This document shows positions 10,591-22,653 of a stretch of DNA of 64,000 nucleotides, piece by piece (position 1 is the first letter of the stretch; every line of letters begins with the position of its first letter). The translations under genes and the position numbers were made by a program. This DNA comes from Alopecurus myosuroides (taxonomy: Eukaryota > Streptophyta > Magnoliopsida > Poales > Poaceae): positions 183,023,958-183,087,957 of the forward strand of contig CM054062.1 in the NCBI GenBank assembly GCA_028641055.1. The letters run 5' to 3'. The notes beneath the pieces were generated by a model. It worked only from the letters and a program-made list of their open reading frames with translations. It had not been told where the DNA came from and made no database searches.

Positions 10591-11926
10591 ACGACGACGT
10601 TGAGACAGACGATACTTACAGCACCCCTTCTGAGGATCTAGCTCAGTACCAGGCTGCTGAGTTTGCAGGCAAGTTATCACTCACATGAACCACTGTGTTC
10701 CTTTCAACATTGGTTACCGATACTTTCCGTTGTCTATTTTGCTAGCCCTATGTATAGTTGTTCTGTTACGAACCTATCACATGAATCCCTTAACCCTGAT
10801 ACTGCCTCACCTCCACTCCTACAACCCCATTGTTTGAGCCAGTGTCTTACTAGCATGCTTAGGTTGTTTTGCTCGAGTCTGTTACTCGTTACTTTCTGAT
10901 TACTATATTCTATTATGTTCTGGGGGCTCGATGTTAATCAATCAACCTGTTAATAATAATATGCTGATAAGGCACCGGCAGGAGGCCCTGTGTGGTTTTG
11001 AGGCCTGCTAGTGTCGACCCTAATAGGAAAAGGGTCTTGTCTACTGATCCATGATGAGCGCACTATCCGCATGTGGGAAGCGTGTATGGGCGCCCCCCTC
11101 AATTTGATTCGATTCGCATCTCGTCCAAATCGCCTCATTTAGTTCGTGTTTTCCATTTGCCGCATGCATGTTTTTGCGAGCCCAGCGCAGGGTGGAACTT
11201 TTGTAGTCGGCATATAGCGGGACACGTTCTTAGAGTGCTATGAGGGTCCCCTTTCTTCGGGGCTCGATTAGCCGTGCGCCCAAGGTGCTTTGGGCTTGAT
11301 GCGAATAAGAGTTGAGTTGTGTTGAGTGCCCCGCTTGGTGGGAGGCATCCCATCTGGCGTGTTATTCTTACGTGTACGGCCAAATTGGTGCACCCCTGCA
11401 GGGATAAATCTTCTCGAGAAGCCGTGTTTTCCGCGGTTATGGTTGACTTGGTGAAAGTACTGGCTAACAAGTACTCAGAACAACTTACACCTAACTATTG
11501 ATAACTTGACTAGTAATAGACTTATTAACACAACAACTTGAATCCATTATTCATTAATCCAACTGTGTGAGTTATCCTCGGATTGCTTCTTTGGATAAGG
11601 GGCGAGATCCAGGATGGGTTTGTTTGGTGGTTAGCTATAGTTGGTTACTATACGCTATCTTATCTTCTTTCTGTTAGCCGGAATTGGTAGAATCTCTGTA
11701 GTTGGTTAGCGCAGCCAGTTGCAGCATCTTTTATATCCCCTTTCTTCCGTTGAACCCAAGGCATCTGTGCTTGGTGTTGACGGGCTACACTTTGGTGAAC
11801 TGTGAGTCTGGCTTGCCAGTACGTTTATGTACTGACCCCTTTGGGGCTGTGGTTTCCGCAGGCTACGCTTACGAGGATCCCAGTGACGGCTACTACGTGG
11901 AGTTTGACGAGGCTGCTGACGAGTAG
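10591..11926 (+). other. LTR-embedded exon pair encoding an acidic C-terminus (chromovirus 1, 5' LTR)
   Basis: An acceptor-like TTCTTCTCGGATAG ends at 10590. Segment A (10591-10668) is followed by a GCAAGT donor-like site. An acceptor-like TTTCCGCAG ends at 11861, and segment B (11862-11926) ends in TAG. Joined, they stay in frame and encode a strongly acidic tail (DDVETDD..., YAYEDP, GYYVEFDEAADE). The same sites, lengths (78 and 65 bases) and frame occur at 20844-22180, 30233-31590 and 40704-42061. I see no convincing start codon upstream, so the full protein is unknown. The exon reading is inferred from conservation and splice-site consensus. Confidence 0.5.
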
Positions 11927-12401
11927 GTAGCGGACCCGGGCAGGATCCGAGACATCGTGGATGGGCTCCGTTTTCTTTTCATTCCCGGCTTCTTAAGCCT
12001 ATTTGGACTTGTCTGTACTCAGACCCTTTGAATGCTTCCGCTGAGATGTAATGATGTTATGTTGGGACATGTGTCCCCTGGATGATTGTATTTGCTATCT
12101 CTGCTCTAGTGAGAGCTATTTGCAACTTATCTCAATCTTTTGTGTCTTAGAGATATGTTGTGCTATCATTCTGTTACAAGCCGTTGACGTACCATGTGTG
12201 TATGGTATGAAGTACGTCAATGGTAGTATCCTGATTTCTATGGGATAGTTTACGTCGACGCTGAACAGATAGGGGTTGGTTGTCACACATACGTGTGTTG
12301 GCCTACTCGTAAGAGGACGCGGGTGCCGGTAAGCCCCGTAATCCAATCTACTACTGTTCAACGGAACGGCGAGTATCCTCTAGAAGTCCGGGTGCGACAA
12401 A

Positions 12402-12414
12402 TAATATCAGAGCC
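12402..12414 (+). promoter_or_regulatory. Primer-binding site of chromovirus 1, mutated
   Basis: Two bases after the 5' LTR the sequence is TAATATCAGAGCC, where chromovirus 2 has TGGTATCAGAGCC, the initiator-tRNA-Met complement. Two G-to-A changes disrupt the first paired bases, so priming should be impaired. Confidence 0.85.
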
Positions 12415-12775
12415 TGTCTGCCTGTAGGATCCCTTTTACTGGTCGTAGTTGAGTCTAGAAACTATTTTGTAGCTATATAGGAAAAATGAAACGTGAGAGT
12501 GGGAATTCTGCCATTTTTCTTCTTTCCCCACCCACCCACCCTTTTCTGGTAAGGAAGTGCAACGTTGTTTTCTCTTCTCACCCAAACTTTCAAGTTAGGT
12601 TTTCACGTGTTTTGGGTTCTCCGTAGTACCTCAGGATTTTTGGGTCTCGTGTTTCCCGATGTTGCTTCGATATCCTGTTCTTCTCAACATCATTTTCGCC
12701 CGTTGAAACCTTGTTGTTGCTTTCCACTTCAGTTCTCTACCGGCGTCTAATCTAAACTTCCCCAATCATCTGCAG
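12415..12775 (+). other. Chromovirus 1 leader with splice-donor-like site
   Basis: This is the untranslated leader between primer site and extra ORF. A donor-like TG|GTAAGG lies at 12548-12554 and an acceptor-like CATCTGCAG ends at 12775, immediately before the ATG of the extra ORF. Both are also present in chromovirus 2 (32211 and 32601). Confidence 0.55.
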
Positions 12776-13591
12776 ATGGATCCCAGGTTCTAGCCGCAGG
12801 TGGTTCGGATGACTCGTTGTGAGAGCACCGCCGGGTATCCGGAGATGCTGAGAGACATGGTCACTTATCTGGGGTTCCGTTGGGCACCAGAGTACCAGGT
12901 CTACGAGCAGCAGCGAGAGTTTGACCAGACCTACTACCAGGCTATCGTCTACATTCTGTCAGAGGATGGCATGACCGTTGTCCACCGCTACGAGGCAGTA
13001 GGTTCCACAGTGGATATGGTTGTGCAGCAGGCAGCTTATGTGAGTCTCACCGTCCTTCGTGCTGACTACTGGGGGTTTGCCGATTCTATCTATCGCCACA
13101 TCCCCCGTGGTTACATCACTTCGGAGGGAGCTCATTTCACTCTCTACGACAACTTGGATGTCTACGAGCATGATAACACCAGGCTGCACACCACCGCTCA
13201 GTTTGTGAGGCACAGTGACGCAGTTGCCACCACACTTTCTCAGGAGTTGGCCTCAGTCAGAGAGCAGCTCTACCTTGCTTTGACTCGTCTGGCGGCGTAC
13301 ACCACAGACTTTGTTGGAGATGAGCGCTTTGCACGTTTCGATCAGCCAGTTGGTCGTCGTCTGCCAGATGCTGGAGGTTACGAGCCAATCAGAGGTCCAC
13401 TCCTCAACCTCGGTGCTGGTTACACTGGGATTCCACGCTTTGGAGCACAGGGAGTCGACGCTATGTACTTCACCACACCTAGAGTCGCTCTCAGGCCACG
13501 TCAGATCTATGTGGATCGTCGTTCTACCTACTTTCGTGGGCGTGCTCCTCACCGTACCTCTCGTCGTACTACTCACCGCCGTCCTGCATGA
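12776..13591 (+). pseudogene. Extra ORF upstream of gag (chromovirus 1), early stop
   Basis: This is the 272-codon counterpart of the intact ORF at 32602-33417. The ATG is at 12776, but codon 6 is TAG (12791-12793) where copy 2 has TTC. The remainder is open to the TGA at 13589-13591. An in-frame GTG at 12800 or ATG at 12809 could still give a slightly shortened product. Both copies have the same length, no indels, and roughly a dozen amino-acid differences. I recognise no domain. It is mostly polar and aromatic, with a helix-like region (LSQELASVREQLYLALTRL) and an Arg-rich C-terminal tail (RRTTHRRPA). Confidence 0.8.
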
Positions 13592-13801
13592 TGAGCATGG
13601 GAGTACCGATGTATCCATTCCTAGCTATGTTTAGTTATCCTTTGGCTTTCGAACCATTTGTGGTGTGTTGGATATTCTGATGTATTTGAACATGTGATGA
13701 TGTACCTGTTGGTTATCTATTCATGCGTCGGAATAATCTCTTTTTTCGGTTACCAAGTCTATCCTTTTCTGTTGTTGTGCTAAAATGCATGTCTATTCAG
13801 G
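13592..13801 (+). other. Spacer between extra ORF and gag, acceptor-like site at gag ATG
   Basis: This untranslated spacer ends in a pyrimidine-rich stretch, a possible branch context, and TCTATTCAG (13793-13801). The gag ATG starts at the next base. The arrangement is the same before gag at 33619-33627 in chromovirus 2. Confidence 0.5.
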
Positions 13802-16800
13802 ATGCCGGCAACAAGGAACAACCCGCCTGAGCCACCGCCAATCACGGAGCTATTGACTCAGATGACTCAGGTCGTGGCACAGATGGCCCAGTTCCAGACT
13901 AACCAGCACAACAACCAGAATGCTCCACGAGTCAGCATCAAGGAGTTTCTGAGTCTGGGGCCGAGAGCTTTCGTGGCAACACGCGAGCCTCTGGATGCTG
14001 ATGACTGGATCCGTGAGATGGCCAGGGCTCTGGACATTGCTCACGTTGCCGAGTAAGACAAGGTCAAGTATGCCACCTACCTACTGAAGGGTCAGGCAGC
14101 TACTTGGTGGGAGAACTACCAGACAATGAGAGCTAGCTATCCTATCACCTGGGGTTGTTTCAAGGATGCCTTCCTGAAGCACCACATCCCAGATGGTCTC
14201 ATGGAAAGGATGCGTGAGGAGGTTTGCTCTCTCAAGCAGGGAAAGCTGGACGTCATTGGCTATCAGAATGAGTTCAATCGCCTCGCTCGATACGCTGGTG
14301 ATGAGGTGTCCACTGAGGCTAAGAAGATGGCAAGGTTCCGCCGAGGTTTTAACCCGGAACTCAAGTACGCACTCACCAACATCAGGTGCAAAGACTTCGA
14401 GGAGCTCGTGAACACCGCGCTTAATGAGGAAAATGGGCGCAAGGCGTTCGAGGAGTCTCGGAAGCACTCGCGTGAGGGTGGTTCCTCCTCCAACATGACT
14501 ACCCCTCCGCAGAAGCGCCGCATCTGGGTGCCAAATGGTGCTGTCACTCGGGCTCCATATGCCCAAGCTTCTCTAGGCTTTGCTCCCCGCCCACCCAACC
14601 CATCTCAGATGCATGGTCAGAGGGTTCCAATGGGGAAGCCAAGGCCAGGTCCTCCTCGTGTCGTCACTTGCTTCAAATGCAAGGAGACGGGACACTACGC
14701 TGACAAGTGCACTCAGAGGCAGCTACCTCCACCTCCTCGCCCCAACACCAACCAGGCAATGGTGCGTGCTCCCCCGGCTAAAGCCTTCAACTCCAACAAC
14801 AGGCCTGTCGGGAGGACCGCGAGGGTGAATCATATCAAGGCCGACAGAGCTGAGGAAGCTGCTGACGTCGTTCTCGGTATATTACCCGTAAACTCTTTTC
14901 CAGCTAAAGTGTTGTTTGATACCGGAGCATCGCATTCTTTTGTGTCAAAGATCTTTGCAACAACGTACAACCTAGTTCTGGTTCCACTAAGCAATCAAAT
15001 CACCGTTCACTCCCCGGGATCTCAAATGTTGACTTCCAAGATAAGCATGGACAATCAAATCCTAATTGGAGGTCGCATATTCCTTGCTTCACTCATGTTG
15101 CTGGGAAATTCTGACATTGATGTCATCCTTGGCATGGATTGGTTGAAGACCAACGAAGCTAAAATTGACTGTGCTCAAAAGTCAATAACTCTCTCCCATC
15201 CTTCTGGCCAGATAGTCTATTCTCCATATGGATCAAGGTCTATTCAGCTATGCACACTCGATGCAAAACCTCTTCCTGCAATTGAGAATGTTCCGGTGGT
15301 TTGTGAATTCCCTGACGTCTTCCCAGAAGAATTGCCAAGAATGCCTCCGGACAGAGCAGTTGAGTTCGTGATCTAGCTTGAGCCAGGTACTGCTCCAATC
15401 TCTAAGCATCCATACAAGATAGCTCCTCCTAAACTGAAATTGTTGAAGGAGCAAATGGATATGTACATGGAGAAAGGTTACATTCAACCTAGTTCCTCCG
15501 CTTGGGGTTGCCCAACTCTGTTCGTTGCCAAGAAGGATCAAACAAAGAGACTCGTGGTTGACTATCGTCCTCTTAACGAGAAAACCATCAAAAACAAGTA
15601 TCCAATTCCTCGTATCGATGATCTTTTTGATCAACTTGCTGGAGCCTCAATATTCTCAAAGTTGGACTTGAGGATGGGTTACCATCAAATAAAGATCAGA
15701 AAGGAAGATATTCCAAAAACAGCCTTCACCACTCGGTACGGTCTATATGAATACACCGGCATGTCTTTTGGTCTAACCAATGCACCGGCGACATTCTCTA
15801 GACTCATGAATTCTGTCTTCCATGAATACCTCGACAAGTTCGTTGTGGTATATCTCGATGACATTCTGGTCTACTCAAAATCCGAGGAAGAGCATGGAGA
15901 ACATCTTCGTCTCACTCTCATGAAACTTCGCGAGCATCGTCTATATGCCAAATTCTCCAAATGTGAGTTCTGGATTCCAGAAGTTGCTTACCTTGGTCAT
16001 ATCATATCTGCCAAAGGCATAGCCATTGATCCAGAAAAGGTTAAAGCAATTGTTGATTGGAAACCTCCTAAGACGATGAAGCAAGTCAGAAGTTTTCTTG
16101 GCTTGGCTAGCTATTGCCGTCGTTTCGTCCAAAACTTCTCCAAGATTGCCAAACCTCTCACTGATCTCACAAAGAAGGACAAGAAGTTCGTTTGGTCTCC
16201 ACAATGTGATGAGAGTTTCAATCTCTTGAAGACTAAACTCACTTCCACCCCAGTTCTGGTTGGCCCAGATACTACCAAACCTTTCCAGATATTCTGCGAT
16301 GCATCTCTCCAAGGTCTAGGAGCAGTTCTTATGCAAGAACGTCAAGTTGTGGCTTATGCTTCACGTCAGTTGAATGCACATGAGCAAAACTATCCCACAC
16401 ATGATCTTGAACTTGCAGCAGTTGTGTTTGCCCTCAAGAAATGGAGACAATACTTGTTGGGTAACCGCACTGAAATCTTCTCCGATCATAAGAGTCTGAA
16501 ATACATCTTCACTCAACCAGATCTAAACCTCAGGCAAAGGAGATGGATTGAAAAGATTAAAGACTTTGATCTTACTATTTCTTACACTCCAGGCAAGGCT
16601 AATGTTATGGCCGATGCTCTCAGTCGCAAGTCCTATTGCAATAATCTCATGATCATGGAAAGCCAACCTCCACTTCATGAAGAATTCCAGAAGCTGAACC
16701 TTGGTCTTGTTCCTCAAGGATATCTTGCAAGCTTGACAGCTAGTCCAACTCTCGAGGACAAGATTCGTTCTGAACAACTTCGTGATGCTGAAATCAAAAA

Positions 16801-18190
16801 GATTGTAGAGCAGATCAAAGAGGGCAATGATAAATTCAAGTCCTTCTCAATTGATGACAAGGGAACTGTGTTCTTCGAAGGACGCATTGCAGTTCCTCAG
16901 ATTCAAAGTCTCAAAGATATGATTCTCAAGGAGGCTCATGAAACTCCTCTCTCCATCCACCCTGGAAGTACAAAGATGTACCAGGATCTTAAGACACTGT
17001 ATTGGTGGCCTGGCATGAAACGTGAAATTGCTCAATACGTTTCTGAATGCGACGTTTGTCAACGTGTTAAGGCAGTCCATCAGAAAACAGCAGGTCTACT
17101 CCAACCTCTGAAAATTCCTGAGTGGAAGTGGGACATGATTGAAATGGACTTCGTCACTGGTTTTCCAAAGTCCAAGAAGGGCAACGATGCAATCTTCGTT
17201 GTTATTGATCGTATCACTAAGGTAGCTCACTTCTTTGCTGTCAAAGAAACAATCTCAGCTAGCCAGTTAGCAGAGCTCTACACAACAAAGATTGTTCCCC
17301 TTCATGGTGTTCCATTGGAAATAAGCTCGGACCGTGGAAGCATATTCACTTCTCATTTCTGGAAGAGTTTCCAAGATGCATTGGGCACCAAACTTCTGTT
17401 CAGCACAGCTTATCACCCTCAGTCTCAGGGGCAAGTCGAAAGAGTCAATCAGATTCTCGAGGATATGCTCAGAGCATGTGGTCTATCCTTTGGCATGAAA
17501 TGGGAGGATTGCCTTCCATATGCTGAATTCTCCTACAACAACAGCTACCAGGCAAGCCTAGGCATGGCACCATTTTAAGCACTCTATGGCCGCAGATGCA
17601 GGAGTCCAATCAATTGGTCTGGAGCTGGTGAACGTGCACTCTTAGGCCCTGACATTGTTAAGGAAGCCGAAGAGAAAGTTCGTATCATTCGTGACAATCT
17701 CAACATTGCTCAGTCTCGTCAGAAAAGCTATTATGACAGCAAGCACAGGGATATGATCTATGCACCTGGTGACAAGGCATATCTCCGTGTAACTCCCCTC
17801 AGAGGCACTCATCGTTTTGGTGTGAAAGGAAAGCTTGCACCAAGATACATTGGTCCTTTCAACATTCTCTCAAGGCGTGCAGAAAATGCTTATCGTCTTG
17901 AACTTCCAGAAAAACTATCCAAGGTGCACGATGTGTTTCACGTGTCACAACTCAAGAAGTGTTTCAAAGATCCAGATCGTGCAGTTGATCATGATTCCAT
18001 TGAACTGCAAAATGATCTCTCTTATGAGGAGCACCCTATTCGAATTCTCGATGATACCGAGCGTAAGACTCGCAACAAGAGCACCAAGTTCTTGAAAGTG
18101 CAGTGGTCGCATCATTCCGATAAAGAGGCAAAGTGGGAGACCGAAGAGGATCTTCGCAAGAAGTATCCGGACCTTTTCCCTTCTCAGTAA
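13802..18190 (+). pseudogene. Chromovirus 1 gag-pol with chromodomain, three internal stops
   Basis: One 1,463-codon frame covers gag, protease, RT, RNase H, integrase and chromodomain. Landmarks: gag capsid (residues ~30-230), CCHC knuckle CFKCKETGHYADKC (~290), protease FDTGAS (~371), RT with [10 protein letters not shown] (~683), RNase [11 protein letters not shown] (~825), integrase zinc finger ending CDVCQR (~1085), integrase core with DRGSIF and VERVNQ, and a C-terminal chromodomain (~1410-1462, [19 protein letters not shown]). Compared with copy 2, three codons became stops, all Glu to stop by G-to-T: TAA at 14054, TAG at 15374 and TAA at 17576. No frameshift is seen. In chromoviruses the chromodomain is thought to guide integration to chromatin. 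Confidence 0.95.
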
Positions 18191-18213
18191 GGAATCTCGG
18201 GGCGCGATTCTTT

Positions 18214-18227
18214 CAAGGGGGGCGTTT
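18214..18227 (+). promoter_or_regulatory. Polypurine tract of chromovirus 1
   Basis: CAAGGGGGGCGTTT abuts the 3' LTR, 24 bases after the gag-pol stop. The identical tract is found at 38040-38053 in chromovirus 2. Confidence 0.8.
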
Positions 18228-21200
18228 TGTAACATCCCAAGTATGAAAACCACCCCTAGAATGTTTGATTTCTTGTTTAATTAAAGTATTGCATCATGTC
18301 ATCATATTTATTCTTTGTTTGCATTTGTTTTGCATCTGTTTTTATTCTGTTTTCACAATGGAAATTCAAACAAGAATTCAAATGCTTTATTTCATACTTG
18401 CTCTGTTACAATCTTTCAAATAAAAAATTCAAAAACAACCAATTGTTCCCAATTAAAACCATAAGGTTCAACCATTAAAATTATGGCTTTTAATAATTCA
18501 ATTAATCCAAATGTTAATTTCAAATTCAAATAAAAAACATTCAAACAGTACCCACTTTTGAAATTATGAAATAACCAAAACAATTGTGCTCATTTGTTTC
18601 CAATTAAAATCATTTGATCACCCTAATTAAAATATTGTTTTCAATAACCAATTAACCACAAATTTCAATCAAATTCATTCCAAGTCAAAACAGCACCATA
18701 ATTCAATTAATTTGAAATTCCAAAACTTGCATTTGGTTAATATTACATAAAGGAGTTAACCCAAATTTTTCTAATAATTTTTACTAACCCCAAAACTCTC
18801 TTTTTCTTCCTAATCCTATTTCTGCAAAAAAAAAATAAACAAAACAAAATAGAAAAAGGAGAAAGCTTACCCAGGGGGGAGCCCGCGCGGCCCAGCCCAG
18901 CTAACTGGCCCGCGTACCCCTTCACCCCCCCTCTCTTTCTTCTTCAGCAGTACGGCAGTGATCCTACCGGAGCCACGTCGACGACCGCGGCAGAGCGACG
19001 GTCGTCCTCGCTCCCTGCGCCCTATATCTACCCCCCCTGGACCCACGCCGCTGCCCTAGACCCTAGGTTACCCCTTCTCCCTCGCAGAGCGCCGCCAACC
19101 TCTCTCTCACCGGCGCAATCTCTCACTGAACCTCACCGCTGCAACCACCGAGCCCCACACTCTGAACCCCGCCGGCGATCGCCGTCTCCGATGGCTAACT
19201 GCGCGCGCTAGCCACGGGAACGAGCCCGTCGCCTCTCCCTCTTCCGTTTGAACACCGCAGCCACCCCGGAGTGCCACCAGAGCGCCGCCGCCGTCATCGA
19301 CCTGCCGCCACCGGAACTCCCCCGAGCCTCTGCTCGACTCCAACCGGAGGTGAGCCACCACCGTGCACTCCTCCTCTCTCTGCATCTTGTCCGCGTTCAC
19401 CGCCGCACCCACGGCGCACGCATCCGTGCACGTCCGCAGCCAGCACAACGACAACGGCAGCCGCACGTAGGGCTCGCCGCCGGCCAGTGAGCTCTGACGA
19501 AGTTCAGTTAACACCTGCACAGGAAAAAGTTTCAGTTAACGAATCTGAAGCTTACCTTACCGCGTACCCCTTACCTGACAAGATCCATTCACCACCGCAG
19601 TGGCAGTGCACTGCATCCCTCACGCGCTCGCTCGCGGGTTCGATTCCCCCTCGGGCGGATTTAATCCGCCCAATTTTTTCGCACGGGCGCTGACAGGGTG
19701 GCCCCCCCCTGTCAGCCACCAGTGATGCCACGCGAGCACACATTGGCCCTAGGCCCACTGGTAGTGCCTAGGGTAGATCTCTGTGCGGTATAAAATGTTC
19801 TTAACCTTTTCTGTTTTAAATCAAAGTCCTTTTAAATTGCAGATTGGTCCTCCAATTTAAATTGCAAATAACTTTTGTTTTATAAACTCAAATAATAAAA
19901 ATAAAATATGTGCACTGCTCTAAATTAAATTATCTATCTTAACCTATTTGTTTTCTGTTTTGAATTTTCCAAATGCATTCCAAATTTGAATTCAAACAAT
20001 TCATTTGTAATTTGATAAAATCCATAACTAATTCATACTTAATCCAAATAATGCACATAAAATATGTTTTCCATGCTATTTCAAATAACCTTTTCAAATA
20101 TAAATTTTGTTTCATGGTTTGAATAATTAAAATTGCTTAAATAATTTAAACCTTTTTTAAATCATTTAAATTTGCTAAAATCATAACTTGCTCAAATTAA
20201 ATTATTTTTGAACATGCAAAATATGTTTTCAAACTAGAAAATTATAAACTTTTCAAATATGAATTTGAATTTATGTTTTGAACAAATAAAATTCAAATAA
20301 AATTCACGCTTGTTTTAAATTCATTTAAAACTTGTTTAATCTTGTTTAATTCATATTTAAATTATCCTAATTCCTTTTTTCAATATTTGAAACATGTAAT
20401 CCACCCAAAATTGTGTGTTCTTTTCAAATATGAATTTTGTTATTTGTTTTGAACATTTTAAATTGATGAAAACAACAAATGCTTGTGTGACATCTTTAAG
20501 TAACCCAAAATTTCCAAACTTAATAAACAATTTTCCAAACTTGTTAAATTCCATTTCTACTTGCATCTAATGTTGTTACATTATTGTTTTCATCATGCAT
20601 GCATCATGGTAATCAACTTACACCTGGTAATTAATTGTAGATCATTTGTTTCCACCTTAATGCATGGACCTTTTTCCATATGCAATCCAACTGCATATGG
20701 GTCCATTTAAGTTGTGTTACCATGTTAACTAGTTTAATTTGGTGCATCCATTAACTTGACATGCATCATCCCATGATTGTGCACTATGCCATGATATTGA
20801 TTGTTTATCTTTCTGCATTGTTTGTTTGCTTCTTCTCGGATAGACGACGACGTTGAGACAGACGATACTTACAGCACCCCTTCTGAGGATCTAGCTCAGT
20901 ACCAGGCTGCTGAGTTTGCAGGCAAGTTATCACTCACATGAACCACTGTGTTCCTTTCAACATTGGTTACCGATACTTTCCGTTGTCTATTTTGCTAGCC
21001 CTATGTATAGTTGTTCTGTTACGAACCTATCACATGAATCCCTTAACCCTGATACTGCCTCACCTCCACTCCTACAACCCCATTGTTTGAGCCAGTGTCT
21101 TACTAGCATGCTTAGGTTGTTTTGCTCGAGTCTGTTACCCGTTACTTTCTGATTACTATATTCTATTATGTTCTGGGGGCTCGATGTTAATCAATCAACC

Positions 21201-22653
21201 TGTTAATAATAATATGCTGATAAGGCACCGGCAGGAGGCCATGTGTGCTTTTAAGGCCTGCTAGTGTCGACCCTAATAGGAAAAGGGTCTTGTCTACTGA
21301 TCCATGATGAGCGCACTATCCGCATGTGGGAAGCGTGTATGGGCGCCCCCCTCAATTTGATTCGATTCGCATCTCGTCCAAATCGCCTCATTTAGTTCGT
21401 GTTTTCCATTTGCCGCATGCATGTTTTTGCGAGCCCAGCGCAGGGTGGAACTTTTGTAGTCGGCATATAGGGGGACACGTTCTTAGAGTGCTATGAGGGT
21501 CCCCTTTCTTCGGGGCTCGATTAGCCGTGCGCCCAAGGTGCTTTGGGCTTGATGCGAATAAGAGTTGAGTTGTGTTGAGTGCCCCGCTTGGTGGGAGGCA
21601 TCCCATCTGGCGGGTTATTCTTACGTGTACGGCCAAATTGGTGCACCCCTGCAGGGATAAATCTTCTCGAGAAGCCGTGTTTTCCGCGGTTATGGTTGAC
21701 TTGGTGAAAGTACTGGCTAACAAGTACTCAGAACAACTTACACCTAACTATTGATAACTTGACTAGTAATAGACTTATTAACACAACAACTTGAATCCAT
21801 TATTCATTAATCCAACTATGTGAGTTATCCTCGGATTGCTTCTTTGGATAAGGGGCGAGATCCAGGATGGGTTTGTTTGGTGGTTAGCTATAGTTGGTTA
21901 CGATACGCTATCTTATCTTCTTTCTGTTAGCCGGAATTGGTAGAATCTCTGTAGTTGGTTAGCGCAGCCAGTTGCAGCATCTTTTATATCCCCTTTCTTC
22001 CGTTGAACCCAAAGGCATCTGTGCTTGGTGTTGACGGGATACACTTTGGTGAACTGTGAGTCTTGCTTGCCAGTACGTTTATGTACTGACCCCTTTGGGG
22101 TTGTGGTTTCCGCAGGCTACGCTTACGAGGATCCCAGTGACGGCTACTACGTGGAGTTTGACGAGGCTGCTGACGAGTAGGTAGCGGACCCGGGCAGGAT
22201 CCGAGACATCGTGGATGGGCTCCGTTTTCTTTTCATTCCCGGCTTCTTAAGCCTATTTGGACTTGTCTGTACTCAGACCCTTTGAATGCTTCCGCTGAGA
22301 TGTAATGATGTTATGTTGGGACATGTGTCCCCTGGATGATTGTATTTGCTATCTCTGCTCTAGTGAGAGCTATTTGCAACTTATTTCAATCTTTTGTGTC
22401 TTAGAGATATGTTGTGCTATCATTCTGTTACAAGCCGTTGACGTACCATGTGTGTATGGTATGAAGTACGTCAATGGTAGTATCCTGATTTCTATGGGAT
22501 AGTTTACGTCGACGCTGAACAGATAGGGGTTGGTTGTCACACATACGTGTGTTGGCCTACTCGTAAGAGGACGCGGGTGCCGGTAAGCCCCGTAATCCAA
22601 TCTACTACTGTTCAACGGAACGGCGAGTATCCTCTAGAAGTCCGGGTGCGACA
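18228..22653 (+). repeat. 3' LTR of chromovirus 1
   Basis: This is the partner of 7973-12399, almost identical along its length. It contains the TATA-like site (~19022), hairpins at 19689-19716 and 19747-19773, and the exon-like segments at 20844-20921 and 22116-22180. It ends GGTGCGACA before the duplication atctc. Confidence 0.93.
20844..22180 (+). other. LTR-embedded exon pair (chromovirus 1, 3' LTR)
   Basis: Segment A is 20844-20921 and segment B is 22116-22180, with the same splice-like borders and frame as 10591-11926. The encoded peptide is unchanged from the 5' LTR copy, as far as I can read it. Confidence 0.5.

Larger units (their letters stand above)
7973..12399 (+). repeat. 5' LTR of chromovirus 1
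   Basis: The LTR is 4,427 bases. It starts with AT-rich U3 (to ~8590), then a GC-rich block (8600-9440) with a weak TATA-like CTATATCTA at 8768. Next come two hairpins (9434-9517), a long AT-rich stretch (9540-10560), and a segment with two exon-like pieces (10591-10668 and 11862-11926). It ends GGTGCGACA. Frames such as 8852-9265 and 9016-9438 lie in the GC-rich block and look compositional. In the first 300 bases it differs from 18228-18527 at about four positions. Confidence 0.93.
7973..22653 (+). mobile_element. Chromovirus 1 (Ty3/gypsy, Tekay/Del-like), complete but defective
   Basis: The element begins TGTAACATCCC at 7973 and ends GGTGCGACA at 22653, with duplication atctc at 7968-7972 and 22654-22658, inside the copia pol gene. 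The LTRs are 7973-12399 (4,427 bases) and 18228-22653 (4,426) and are nearly identical. Order: LTR, mutated primer site, leader, extra ORF (12776-13591), gag-pol ending in a chromodomain (13802-18190), purine tract, LTR. The chromodomain and single gag-pol frame place it in the chromovirus branch; very long LTRs favour the Tekay/Del clade. It is inactive: one stop in the extra ORF, three in gag-pol, and an altered primer site. Confidence 0.95.
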
